Program-made: the position numbers and the translations under genes
Shown: one piece after another, positions 1 through 5,258 of the stretch
Layout of the letters: each line of letters opens with the position of its first letter
Numbering within the stretch: the stretch's first letter is position 1
Source: DATFWC01 sp045801465
GTDB lineage: Bacteria; Pseudomonadota; Alphaproteobacteria; Rhizobiales; Xanthobacteraceae
DNA length: 6,946 nt
Reading direction: 5' to 3'
Assembly: GCA_045801465.1 (NCBI GenBank)
Contig: JBJMSU010000220.1
Span: 1-6,946, forward strand
The notes under the pieces: model-generated
What the model saw: only the letters and a program-made list of their open reading frames with translations
Database searches by the model: none
What the model was told of the DNA's origin: nothing

Positions 1-1
1 G

Positions 2-262
2 CCCGGCGAGGTCGAATGGGCGGTGGCCACGCGCTTCCAGGCCGACCGCGACCTCGTCATCGTGACGGAGAGCCAGGGCTCCAAGCTCGATCCGTCGACG
101 CGCAATGGTGTCGGTGCCAAGATGGGGCTGGATGCCACCAAGCCGCTCGCCGCCGGCGAGCTGGCATTCAAGCGCATCCGCGTTCCTGGCGAAGAGCGGG
201 TCGACCTTGATGACTTGGTCGCGCCGATGGGCGCCAACTGGCGCGACGCCCTGAACACGTAG
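2..262 (+). CDS. UbiD-family decarboxylase, C-terminal end (5' end outside window)
   Basis: The frame is open from the first full codon (position 2) to a TAG at 260-262, giving the last 86 residues of a protein whose start lies upstream. The segment EVEWAVATRFQADRDLV followed by the GSKLDPS motif and GVGAKMGLDAT matches the C-terminal part of the UbiD / 3-polyprenyl-4-hydroxybenzoate carboxy-lyase family. That family comprises prenylated-FMN-dependent cytosolic enzymes that decarboxylate aromatic or alpha,beta-unsaturated acids. The prenyl-FMN and metal-binding residues lie further upstream and are not visible. UbiD itself acts in ubiquinone synthesis, but many paralogues handle other aromatic acids, and this fragment cannot separate them. 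The protein ends normally and no following gene is coupled to it. Family membership is fairly secure; the substrate is unknown. Confidence 0.85.
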   Translation, partial: PGEVEWAVATRFQADRDLVIVTESQGSKLDPSTRNGVGAKMGLDATKPLAAGELAFKRIRVPGEERVDLDDLVAPMGANWRDALNT

Positions 263-284
263 CGTCCTCGGCACTCACCCCCGT

Positions 285-323
285 CCTTCGAGACGCCCGC
301 TTCGCGGGCTCCTCAGGATGAGG
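285..323 (+). repeat. 39-bp dispersed palindromic repeat, copy 1
   Basis: The sequence reads CCTTCGAGACGCC, then a hairpin GCCCGC-TTC-GCGGGC, then CTCAGGATGAGG, which contains a second small stem CCTCA-GGA-TGAGG. It is the reverse complement of the element at 375-413 except at four bases, which are two compensated base-pair swaps in the hairpin. From general knowledge, repeats of this CTCATCCTGAGGAGC...GTCTCGAAGG type are very common between genes in Bradyrhizobium and Rhodopseudomonas-like genomes. They probably form RNA or cruciform hairpins, and their function is not settled. Confidence 0.9.
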
Positions 324-374
324 GTGACCGCGAAACACGCGACGCTCCGCTGCCAACGGGATCGCTTCGATAGA

Positions 375-413
375 CCTCATCCTGAGGAGCCGCCGAAGGC
401 GGCGTCTCGAAGG
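375..413 (-). repeat. 39-bp dispersed palindromic repeat, copy 2 (inverted)
   Basis: This is the inverted partner of the copy at 285-323, separated from it by 51 bp. Its internal stem is GCCGCC-TTC-GGCGGC (read on the minus strand), against GCCCGC-TTC-GCGGGC in copy 1. Both stem arms changed together, so pairing is kept. The two copies could also pair with each other into one long hairpin with a 51-nt loop. Confidence 0.9.
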
Positions 414-457
414 AGAGGTCGTTCACTCGGGCATTCCGGCCTTATGTTAGCGCCTCT

Positions 458-479
458 GGGGTCAAGCCCGGCAATGACG
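458..479. repeat. Fragment of a dispersed repeat
   Basis: GGGTCAAGCCCGGCAATGACG (read here on +) resembles the core of a second dispersed intergenic repeat that I recall from Bradyrhizobium-type genomes, usually written CGTCATTGCCGGGCTTGACCC. Only this core is present, with no partner arm nearby, so it is probably a remnant. Recognition is from memory; a genome-wide count would settle it. Confidence 0.5.
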
Positions 480-653
480 AGGGCTGCGCTAACCATTCCG
501 CCGAGACCAGCACTGCTCGCTCACAGTTAACGGCACATTAACCGCTCCCCTAACAATCTTGGCATTGAGAGCATGTTCCGGTTCCTCAGGCGTCGGGACA
601 TGGCTTAAAACCTGTGCGCGCGAACATGCGCCGGTCCCGTTGAGTCCGCTTTC

Positions 654-953
654 ATGCGTGTATTTGCTCTCGCCTGCATTGCCACCGCGGTCCTGGTCGC
701 CCCGCCGGCGCGAGCGGAAAACCGCATCTTCGTCATCGCCAACAATGCCGACGGCTACGGCGTCGACCGTTGCCTGGCCAGCGGCGCGAACTGCGGGACC
801 GCACTCGCAACGGCCTATTGCCGCGCACAGGAGTTCGATCGCGCGCTGTCGTTCCGCAAGATCGAGCGCGCCGAGATCAGCGGCACCGTGGTGAACGCAA
901 CGACCTGCCGGGGCAGTTGCGACGACTTCGTCGCCATCGAGTGCGGACGTTGA
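654..953 (+). CDS. Small exported cysteine-rich hypothetical protein
   Basis: I do not recognise a named family. The 99-residue product has a typical Sec signal peptide: MRV, a hydrophobic stretch to about residue 16, and cleavage probably after Ala21 in the A-R-A motif. That leaves a mature protein of about 78 residues acting in the periplasm or outside. The mature part has six cysteines (40, 47, 56, 85, 89, 97), an even number that fits three disulfide bonds, and ends right after the last one. Glycine and asparagine are frequent near the N-terminus of the mature part (NNADGYG). No strong Shine-Dalgarno lies before the ATG; the start is chosen because the signal peptide begins there. The gene stands alone and converges on creA with a 60-bp gap. 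Other frames across this interval give arginine-rich, unlikely proteins. Confidence 0.75.
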   Translation: MRVFALACIATAVLVAPPARAENRIFVIANNADGYGVDRCLASGANCGTALATAYCRAQEFDRALSFRKIERAEISGTVVNATTCRGSCDDFVAIECGR

Positions 954-988
954 ACCGAGCCAGAGCAGCGACGGCGTTCCGAGGGCAA

Positions 989-1004
989 GCCGGATTGCTC
1001 CGGC
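989..1004. terminator. Possible bidirectional hairpin between convergent genes
   Basis: A perfect GCCGGA-TTGC-TCCGGC stem-loop lies in the 60-bp gap between two convergent genes, where a shared terminator would be expected. Neither strand has a clear T-run after the stem, so it is not a canonical rho-independent terminator. It could be an mRNA 3'-end stabiliser or chance in GC-rich DNA. Confidence 0.35.
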
Positions 1005-1013
1005 CTTATGCCT

Positions 1014-1565
1014 TCACTTCTCCAGCCAGTCGGCGCATTTCGCCGGCGTGTCGGCGCCCCACGGCATGATCGGCACGGTCGACGTCGAGTTCTTGGGCGA
1101 GCCTTCGATCAAGCGGTCGGAATAGACGACATACACCAGTACGTTGCGCTTGACGTCGCAGCCGCGCACGATCTGCATCTTCTTGAAAAACAGCGAGCGG
1201 CGCTGGCGAAACACGTCGTCGCCCTGCGAGAACTTCTCCTTGAAGCGGACCGGACCGACTTGCCGACACGCAAGCGAAATATCGGAGACCTCTTCGGCAA
1301 CCCCGATCCAACCCTTGAAGCCGCCGCGCTCGGGGGCGGTGAAGTGGCAGGCGACGCCCTCGACGCTCGGATCGTCAAGCCCATAGGTGGCGAGCTTGTC
1401 GTTCGGCGACACCCAATGGAACACGGTCGACTTCTTGAAGATGAGGTCGGGCTCGTCGGCGGCCTGCGCCGGTGAAATGAGGATCGCCGTCGCGAGGCCG
1501 ATCATCAGCGCGAAGGTTGCAACCGCCGCAGCACGAGGCGAGCGGAAAGCCGACAGCCGGTTCAT
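1014..1565 (-). CDS. creA: CreA-family exported protein
   Basis: The 183-residue product matches the CreA family (PF05981): GVACHFTAPERGGFKGWIG, SLACRQVGPVRF, RSLFFKKMQIVRG and YSDRLIEGSPKNSTSTVP follow in the usual order. An N-terminal hydrophobic segment (about residues 12-31) ends in PAQA, with probable cleavage after Ala35, so the protein should be periplasmic. Four cysteines remain in the mature part. The molecular role of CreA is unknown; despite the name there is no proven regulatory function. The start at 1565 is set by an excellent Shine-Dalgarno, AAGGAGGG (1577-1570), four bases before ATG, and by the signal peptide. The same frame stays open upstream to 1925, but only as the shadow of the copper-storage gene. 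It is divergent from csp3, and a candidate EcfG-type promoter lies 27 to 52 bp upstream. Confidence 0.93.
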   Translation of the reverse strand: MNRLSAFRSPRAAAVATFALMIGLATAILISPAQAADEPDLIFKKSTVFHWVSPNDKLATYGLDDPSVEGVACHFTAPERGGFKGWIGVAEEVSDISLACRQVGPVRFKEKFSQGDDVFRQRRSLFFKKMQIVRGCDVKRNVLVYVVYSDRLIEGSPKNSTSTVPIMPWGADTPAKCADWLEK

Positions 1566-1591
1566 GAAACCCTCCTTGGCGCGCGACGAGC

Positions 1592-1617
1592 AACAGCTCA
1601 TATGGGAACCGGGTTCC
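1592..1617 (-). promoter_or_regulatory. Candidate EcfG-type (general stress) promoter of creA
   Basis: On the minus strand GGAAC (1617-1613) is followed by 17 bases and TGTT (1595-1592). The alphaproteobacterial EcfG sigma factor consensus is GGAAC-N16/17-CGTT, so only the first base of the -10 differs. Initiation would fall just before the strong ribosome binding site of creA. The same arrangement faces csp3 in this intergenic region. Confidence 0.5.
1605..1617. promoter_or_regulatory. Perfect 13-bp palindrome GGAACC-G-GGTTCC
   Basis: This is a perfect dyad of two 6-bp arms around one base, in the creA/csp3 divergent region. Its right half forms the GGAAC -35 of the candidate creA promoter. 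It could be an operator for a dimeric regulator, or the symmetry may just reflect two opposed -35-like boxes. Confidence 0.35.
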
Positions 1618-1688
1618 GCTCTCACCAGCACGCGGCGGCAAAGCATCTGCGGAAAGTTCCATCGCATTGAACGGAAAAAAGTTCCCGC

Positions 1689-1714
1689 GGAACCAACGCG
1701 GCCTGGAACGTGTT
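1689..1714 (+). promoter_or_regulatory. Candidate EcfG-type (general stress) promoter of csp3
   Basis: GGAAC (1689-1693) is followed by 17 bases and TGTT (1711-1714). Spacing and -10 match the creA-facing candidate, and both continue TGTTGC. Compared with the EcfG consensus GGAAC-N16/17-CGTT one base differs. The predicted start lies about 40 bp before the csp3 ATG, leaving room for its AAGGAG ribosome binding site. Confidence 0.5.
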
Positions 1715-1761
1715 GCACCCCACAGTTATTCAGAAGAGCCTGTGCCCAAGGAGCTCCGTCG

Positions 1762-2175
1762 ATGCCCGCCGTTGAAGCCACGCTGCGCTCGCACCCTGCA
1801 CGGCCGACCCACCCCGATGCGATGAGCCGCTGTATCGAGTCCTGCTTCACCTGCGCTGGAACTTGCACTGCTTGCGCCGATGCCTGCCTCTCGGAGCGGG
1901 ACGTCGAAGGGCTGCTGTCCTGCATCCGCCAGAATCTCGACTGCGCGGCGATCTGCCTGGCGACGGGATCGGTCGTTGCGCGTTCGAAAGCAGGCGCCAG
2001 CCGTCAGGTCCTCGAAAGCCAGCTCAGCGTCTGCATCGCGGCGTGCCGCGCCTGCGGCGAGGAATGCCGCCGGCATGCCGAGATGCACCGGCATTGCCGC
2101 GTGTGCTCGCAAGCGTGCCACGACTGCGCCCAGGCCTGCACCGAGATGCTGGCGGCGCTGCGCGCCGTAGTGTGA
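1762..2175 (+). CDS. csp3: Four-helix-bundle copper-storage protein (Csp3-like)
   Basis: The 137-residue protein carries 18 cysteines in helical spacings typical of the Csp / DUF326 family: 24, 28, 31, 35, 38, 42; 54, 61, 65; 91, 95, 98, 102; 112, 115, 119, 122, 126. Csp proteins form tetramers of four-helix bundles whose cores are lined with cysteines and bind many Cu(I) ions. There is no signal peptide or Tat motif, which indicates the cytosolic Csp3 type rather than exported Csp1. Several His residues (105, 109, 111, 120) near the last helices resemble the bundle mouth where copper enters. The start at 1762 follows AAGGAG (1748-1753) by 8 bases; the open frame continues upstream but only antisense to creA. 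No copper efflux pump or copper-type operator is seen nearby. The predicted promoter is of stress type. It converges on fahA with 13 bp between the stops. Confidence 0.92.
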   Translation: MPAVEATLRSHPARPTHPDAMSRCIESCFTCAGTCTACADACLSERDVEGLLSCIRQNLDCAAICLATGSVVARSKAGASRQVLESQLSVCIAACRACGEECRRHAEMHRHCRVCSQACHDCAQACTEMLAALRAVV

Positions 2176-2185
2176 CGGCGGTAGG

Positions 2186-2204
2186 GGCTCAAACCCCCTG
2201 AGCC
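2186..2204. terminator. Possible hairpin at the csp3/fahA convergent junction
   Basis: GGCTCA-N7-TGAGCC forms a 6-bp stem with a 7-nt loop across the last codons of fahA, 10 bp after the csp3 stop. It is followed by TTCTGC on +, a poor T-tract. It might end csp3 transcription, but part of it encodes the FahA C-terminus, so the call is weak. Confidence 0.3.
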
Positions 2205-3244
2205 TTCTGCACCAATCGGCCTTTCTCGTCAGGCTTGCCGAAAGGCACGACCTCCTGGTCGATGGCGCCGAAGATCGAGCGGCCGTCCCCATCCTGCATC
2301 TCGATGCTCACCCGATCGCCGAAGCAAAGAAACGGCGTCTTCGGCGCACCGAACCGGATGGTCTCGACCGAACGAATCTCGGCAATGCAGGAATACCCGA
2401 CCCCGCCTTCGGCCACGGGACGGCCCGGTCCGCCATTGGGATCGCGATTGGACACCGTGCCGGAGCCGATGATCGCGCCGGCGGCGAGCGGTCGGGTCTT
2501 GACCGCATGGGCGATGAGGGCAGGAAAGTCGAACGTCATGTCGACGCCGGCATTGGGACGGCCGAACGTGGCGCCGTTGATCCGGGAGACGAGGGGCAGG
2601 TTCACCTTGGCGCCGTCCCAGGCGCGGCCCAACTCGTCCGGCGTGACCGCCACGGCTGAGAACGTCGTCTGTCCCTTGCCTTGCAGGAAGCCAAAGCCCT
2701 TTGCCAGCTCGGCCGGGATCAGATTTCGGTAGCTCGTGTCGTTGAGCAGCATGAGGAGGCGGATGGTGCCGGCCGCCTCGCCAGGGCTTGCGCCCTGCGG
2801 CACGTCGTCCACGATCACCGCCATCTCGGCTTCGAGATCCACCCCCCAGGCGAGGTCGCCAACGGCGATGGGCTCGCGGGGTCCGAGGAATCCGTCCGAC
2901 GCGCCGCGGTACATCAAGGGATCGGTCCAGAACGAGGCCGGCAGCTCGGCGCCCCGCGCGCGGCGCACCAGGGCGACATGGTTGACGTAAGCAGAGCCAT
3001 CCGCCCAGCCGAAGGAGCGCGGCAGCGGCGCTGCGCACTTCGCCGGATCGAAGGGAAAATGCGCGATGCGTCCGGATTCGAGCCCGTCGGCGATCTCGAT
3101 CAGGCGCGGCTCGGCGGCGGCCCAGTCGTCGAGCGCCGCCTGCAGCGTCGCCGCCACGGCGGAGCCGTCGGCCGCACGCGTAAGGTCGCGGGAGACCACG
3201 ACGAGCCGCCCGTCGCGGCCGTGCTTCAGGGATGCGAGCTTCAT
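2189..3244 (-). CDS. fahA: Fumarylacetoacetase (short bacterial type)
   Basis: This 351-residue cytosolic enzyme catalyses the last step of tyrosine breakdown: fumarylacetoacetate + water gives fumarate + acetoacetate. MKLASLK...GRLVVVSRDL is a typical start of the short bacterial fumarylacetoacetase group. By comparison with mouse FAH, the metal ligands correspond to Asp82, Glu138, Glu140 and Asp169, the catalytic base to His89, and the active-site Arg/Lys to Arg173 and Lys190; all are present. GSGTVSNRDP near the C-terminus is also a family hallmark. It follows hmgA on the same strand with 78 bp between the stop and this ATG, almost all of it a palindromic element. No good Shine-Dalgarno precedes the ATG: the sequence is GGGGCACTAGGCTA. 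A TTG-start extension of 23 residues to 3313 would be encoded entirely by the element, so it is not accepted. Confidence 0.94.
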   Translation of the reverse strand: MKLASLKHGRDGRLVVVSRDLTRAADGSAVAATLQAALDDWAAAEPRLIEIADGLESGRIAHFPFDPAKCAAPLPRSFGWADGSAYVNHVALVRRARGAELPASFWTDPLMYRGASDGFLGPREPIAVGDLAWGVDLEAEMAVIVDDVPQGASPGEAAGTIRLLMLLNDTSYRNLIPAELAKGFGFLQGKGQTTFSAVAVTPDELGRAWDGAKVNLPLVSRINGATFGRPNAGVDMTFDFPALIAHAVKTRPLAAGAIIGSGTVSNRDPNGGPGRPVAEGGVGYSCIAEIRSVETIRFGAPKTPFLCFGDRVSIEMQDGDGRSIFGAIDQEVVPFGKPDEKGRLVQKAQGV

Positions 3245-3248
3245 TAGC

Positions 3249-3326
3249 CTAGTGCCCCGCTTCCGAAGTTCGTGATACCTCGCAACGCCCTCTGACACGA
3301 ACTTCGGAAGCAAAGGGGGGCACTAG
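3249..3326. repeat. 78-bp CTAG-bounded palindromic element, copy A
   Basis: The left arm CTAGTGCCCC + GCTTCCGAAGTTCGTG (3249-3274) pairs with a right arm of CACGAACTTCGGAAGC + AAA + GGGGGG + CACTAG, around a 21-nt loop. It therefore forms a 26-bp stem with an AAA bulge, plus two extra G's relative to copy B. It is nearly identical to 6508-6583 in the arms but not in the loop. It lies inside the hmgA-fahA operon; its right CTAG provides the TAG stop of hmgA and its left edge is 4 nt before the fahA ATG. Confidence 0.95.
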
Positions 3327-4690
3327 CGTCGGTTCGGGTTGAAATTCTTCTTCAGGCCGCTCCAGCAGTCGACGTAGTCGCTCTGCAGCGTCTCGAGCTT
3401 GGCCGCATAGGCGGTGACGCGCTGGCGGAAACGGGTCTCGAACATGAAGGCTAAGGTGTTTGTGAGCTTCACCGGCTTGAGCTTGGCGTTGCTCGCATGC
3501 TCGAACGCGTCGTGGTCAGGCCCGTGCGGGAGCATCTGGTTGTGCAGGCTCATGCCGCCCGGGACAAAGCCTTCCGGCTTCGCGTCGTAGACGCCGTAAA
3601 CGAGGCCCATGAACTCCGACATGATGTTGCGGTGGTACCAGGGCGGCCGGAACGTGTCCTCGGCCACCTGCCAGCGCTCCGGGAAGATGACGAAATCGAC
3701 ATTGGCGGTGCCCGGCGTTTCCGACGGCGAGGTCATCACCGTGAAAATCGAGGGATCGGGGTGATCGTACAGAGCGGCGCCGATCGGGCAGAAGCGCCGC
3801 AGATCGTACTTATAGGGGTAATACCGGCCATGCCAGGCGACGACGTCGAGCGGCGAATGCGGCACTTCGGTCGCGAACAGTTCGCCGCCCCACTTGACGG
3901 TGAGCGTGCACGGCTCCTCGCTGTCCTCGTAGGCCGCGACCGGGGCGAGAAAGTCGCGGGCATTGGCCAGGCAATTGGCGCCGATCGGGCCGCGGTCGGG
4001 CAATGTGAAGGTGCCGCCATAGTTCTCGCACACATAGGCACGCGCCGGTCCGTCGATGAGCTCGACCCGGAAAATGACGCCGCGCGGGATGACGCAGATT
4101 TCGCCCGGCTCGATCTCGATGACGCCGAACTCGGTGCGGAAGCGCAACTTGTTCTGCTGCGCGACGACGAGCAGCTCGCCATCGGCGTTGAAGACGTGTT
4201 CCCGCACCATGGAGCGGGTGACGAATGCGACGTGGGCGGCCATCCCGGCCTGGGTTTCGGCATCGCCCGCGGTCGTGATCGTGCGCAGCCCGGTGACGAA
4301 CGTGAGAGGCTCGGTCGGAATGGGAACGGGCCCCCAGCGCAGCTGCCCGATCGCTGGTTCGCTCTGGTCCCGCTCCGGTGCAGTCCGCAACGCGCCGGCG
4401 TCGATCCTAACGAACCGGCCGGTATGGCGCACCGTCGGGCGAATACGGTAGAGCCAGGTGCGCTGGTTGGCGGCTTGCGGCGCCGTGAACGGCGAGCCGC
4501 TCAACTGCTCGGCATAGAGGCCATAGCTCACCTTTTGCGGAGAATTGCGTCCCAGCGGCAGCGCTCCCGCCAGAGCTTCGGTCTCGAAGCTGTTGCCGAA
4601 ACCCGACATGTATCCGGCCGCAATGGCCGACGCGTGATCCTTGGGCGCATCCGGCTGGCCGACGGCGGCGGGCGAGATCAGCTCGTTCAT
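3323..4690 (-). CDS. hmgA: Homogentisate 1,2-dioxygenase
   Basis: This 455-residue non-haem Fe(II) enzyme opens the ring of homogentisate with O2 to give maleylacetoacetate in the cytosol. Residues matching the human enzyme are clear. The iron ligands are His353 (PPWYHRN), Glu359 (MSEFMG) and His389 (LPHGPD), and the proposed acid/base is His310 (YDHPDPS). GYMSGFGNSFETEAL near residue 27 and AFMFET near 414 are family marks. Length is close to the usual 430-460. The start follows AAGGAGAG by six bases, and the ORF has no better upstream choice. The TAG stop is formed by the CTAG edge of a palindromic element, so the last residues (NPNRR) may differ from the ancestral end. It leads an operon with fahA; a candidate promoter and operator lie 77 to 111 bp upstream. 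Confidence 0.97.
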   Translation of the reverse strand: MNELISPAAVGQPDAPKDHASAIAAGYMSGFGNSFETEALAGALPLGRNSPQKVSYGLYAEQLSGSPFTAPQAANQRTWLYRIRPTVRHTGRFVRIDAGALRTAPERDQSEPAIGQLRWGPVPIPTEPLTFVTGLRTITTAGDAETQAGMAAHVAFVTRSMVREHVFNADGELLVVAQQNKLRFRTEFGVIEIEPGEICVIPRGVIFRVELIDGPARAYVCENYGGTFTLPDRGPIGANCLANARDFLAPVAAYEDSEEPCTLTVKWGGELFATEVPHSPLDVVAWHGRYYPYKYDLRRFCPIGAALYDHPDPSIFTVMTSPSETPGTANVDFVIFPERWQVAEDTFRPPWYHRNIMSEFMGLVYGVYDAKPEGFVPGGMSLHNQMLPHGPDHDAFEHASNAKLKPVKLTNTLAFMFETRFRQRVTAYAAKLETLQSDYVDCWSGLKKNFNPNRR

Positions 4691-4766
4691 GTCTCACTCT
4701 CCTTCATCGGCAGGAGCCGGACAGATATGCGGACGTCCTTGGGGCCGGAAGCACTCGGGCAAGTTC

Positions 4767-4780
4767 GTTACAATGGTAAC
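4767..4780. promoter_or_regulatory. Candidate operator GTTAC-N4-GTAAC upstream of hmgA
   Basis: GTTAC (4767-4771) and GTAAC (4776-4780) form a symmetric site of the size bound by MarR-family dimers, 77 bp before the hmgA ATG. It overlaps the putative -10 box of hmgA, a repressor-like position. The nearest regulator is the MarR-family gene at 5259. I found no second copy before that gene. Assignment to that protein is inference. Confidence 0.5.
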
Positions 4781-4801
4781 CAGTTGGCTGGGTGGCGGCA
4801 A
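4773..4801 (-). promoter_or_regulatory. Possible hmgA promoter
   Basis: On the minus strand TTGCCG (4801-4796) and TACCAT (4778-4773) are separated by 17 bases. This is a weak housekeeping-type match (3/6 and 4/6). It is supported mainly by its position upstream of hmgA and by overlap of its -10 with the palindrome at 4767-4780. It would give a 5' leader of about 75 nt. Confidence 0.35.
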
Positions 4802-4955
4802 TCATCCCAACTGCCCTGAACCCGAAGCTCGCACATCTTAGCCCAGAGTCCGTTTGCGAACTTCGGAATCGGGACACGAGCGCGTCATGATGCTGCCATT
4901 CGGATGGCGTAGCAAAAGCCGGTTCTCATCGCCGAACGTGTGTTCGAGTACGCGC

Positions 4956-5063
4956 ATGAAGATCGCATTGCTGTTCCTGCTGATCGGCGCAATGGTCTGG
5001 TGGTCTCATATCGGAACATTGCCGACCACCGCACTGAGCGACGAGGCGGTCGGACCAGCCTGA
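4956..5063 (+). CDS. Possible 35-residue single-pass membrane peptide
   Basis: The ATG at 4956 opens a 35-codon frame with Lys2, a strongly hydrophobic run (IALLFLLIGAMVWW, residues 3-16) and a polar tail ending at TGA 5061-5063. This is the composition of a small inner-membrane protein with its N-terminus at the membrane, or of an uncleaved signal anchor. I do not recognise a family. No strong Shine-Dalgarno is visible; a GAG at 4946-4948 is the best candidate. The frame is open further upstream to 4854, but that part looks non-coding. It lies between hmgA and marR with its own gap on each side. The hydrophobic pattern is the only real support. Confidence 0.45.
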   Translation: MKIALLFLLIGAMVWWSHIGTLPTTALSDEAVGPA

Positions 5064-5085
5064 CCGGCACGGAGCTACCGGTTTT
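5063..5085 (+). terminator. Possible weak rho-independent terminator
   Basis: ACCGG (5063-5067) and CCGGT (5078-5082) can pair around a 10-nt loop, and TTTT follows (5082-5085). It starts at the stop codon of the 35-residue frame. The stem is short and the loop long, so efficiency would be low. Confidence 0.3.
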
Positions 5086-5258
5086 CATCGCGGCGCCGTA
5101 TCGCCCGGCGCCGGCCTGACCCTCACTTTTTCCTGATCTGTTGGGTGGCCGTGTTCGCCGCAGCGCCGTTTGCGCTTTGTTGCGCGTCGGGCAAAGTTCC
5201 GCCATGTTCGCTGGCGCGACGGCTCTCCACCGGGCGTCGAGGGACGAGCGCGGCGGTC

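Larger units (their letters stand above)
263..653. other. 391-base non-coding stretch with dispersed repeats
   Basis: No convincing gene is seen here. Short open frames on both strands run through repeat sequence and show no protein-like composition. The left half holds two inverted copies of a 39-bp repeat and a fragment of another dispersed repeat. The right half (about 526-629) is somewhat less GC-rich. It has a GTTAA-N7-TTAAC dyad at 526-542 and a GCATGTTC (571-578) / GAACATGC (622-629) inverted pair. This part may carry the promoter of the gene starting at 654, but I could not identify -35/-10 boxes with confidence. Confidence 0.7.

Noticed and set aside
1387..1761. Upstream extension of the csp3 frame
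   Set aside because: It is antisense to creA and the divergent promoter region; AAGGAG before 1762 and the family length support the shorter protein.
1566..1925. Upstream extension of the creA frame to a 303-residue protein
   Set aside because: The added part is antisense to the copper-storage gene and lacks protein character; a strong ribosome site and signal peptide fix the start at 1565.
3245..3313. 23-residue N-terminal extension of FahA starting at TTG
   Set aside because: It is encoded by the palindromic element, and a similar peptide (LPKFVSEG...YHELRKRGT) appears in the unrelated copy at 6508-6583, so it is repeat read-through.
3497..4819. 440-codon open frame antisense to hmgA
   Set aside because: A shadow of hmgA in high-GC DNA; it shows no family motifs, and the sense frame has all catalytic residues of homogentisate dioxygenase.
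4857..4868. CGAACTTCGGAA, identical to part of the palindromic element arm
   Set aside because: Only 12 bp match, with no partner arm or CTAG edges. It could be a relic, but chance cannot be excluded.
5175..5196. CTTTG...CAAAG dyad upstream of marR as a second operator
   Set aside because: It does not resemble GTTAC-N4-GTAAC and has only five-base arms, which is easily reached by chance.
5145..5258. GTG start for the MarR protein 38 residues upstream
   Set aside because: The extra sequence is Cys/Ala/Pro/Arg-rich and not MarR-like, and has no convincing ribosome site.
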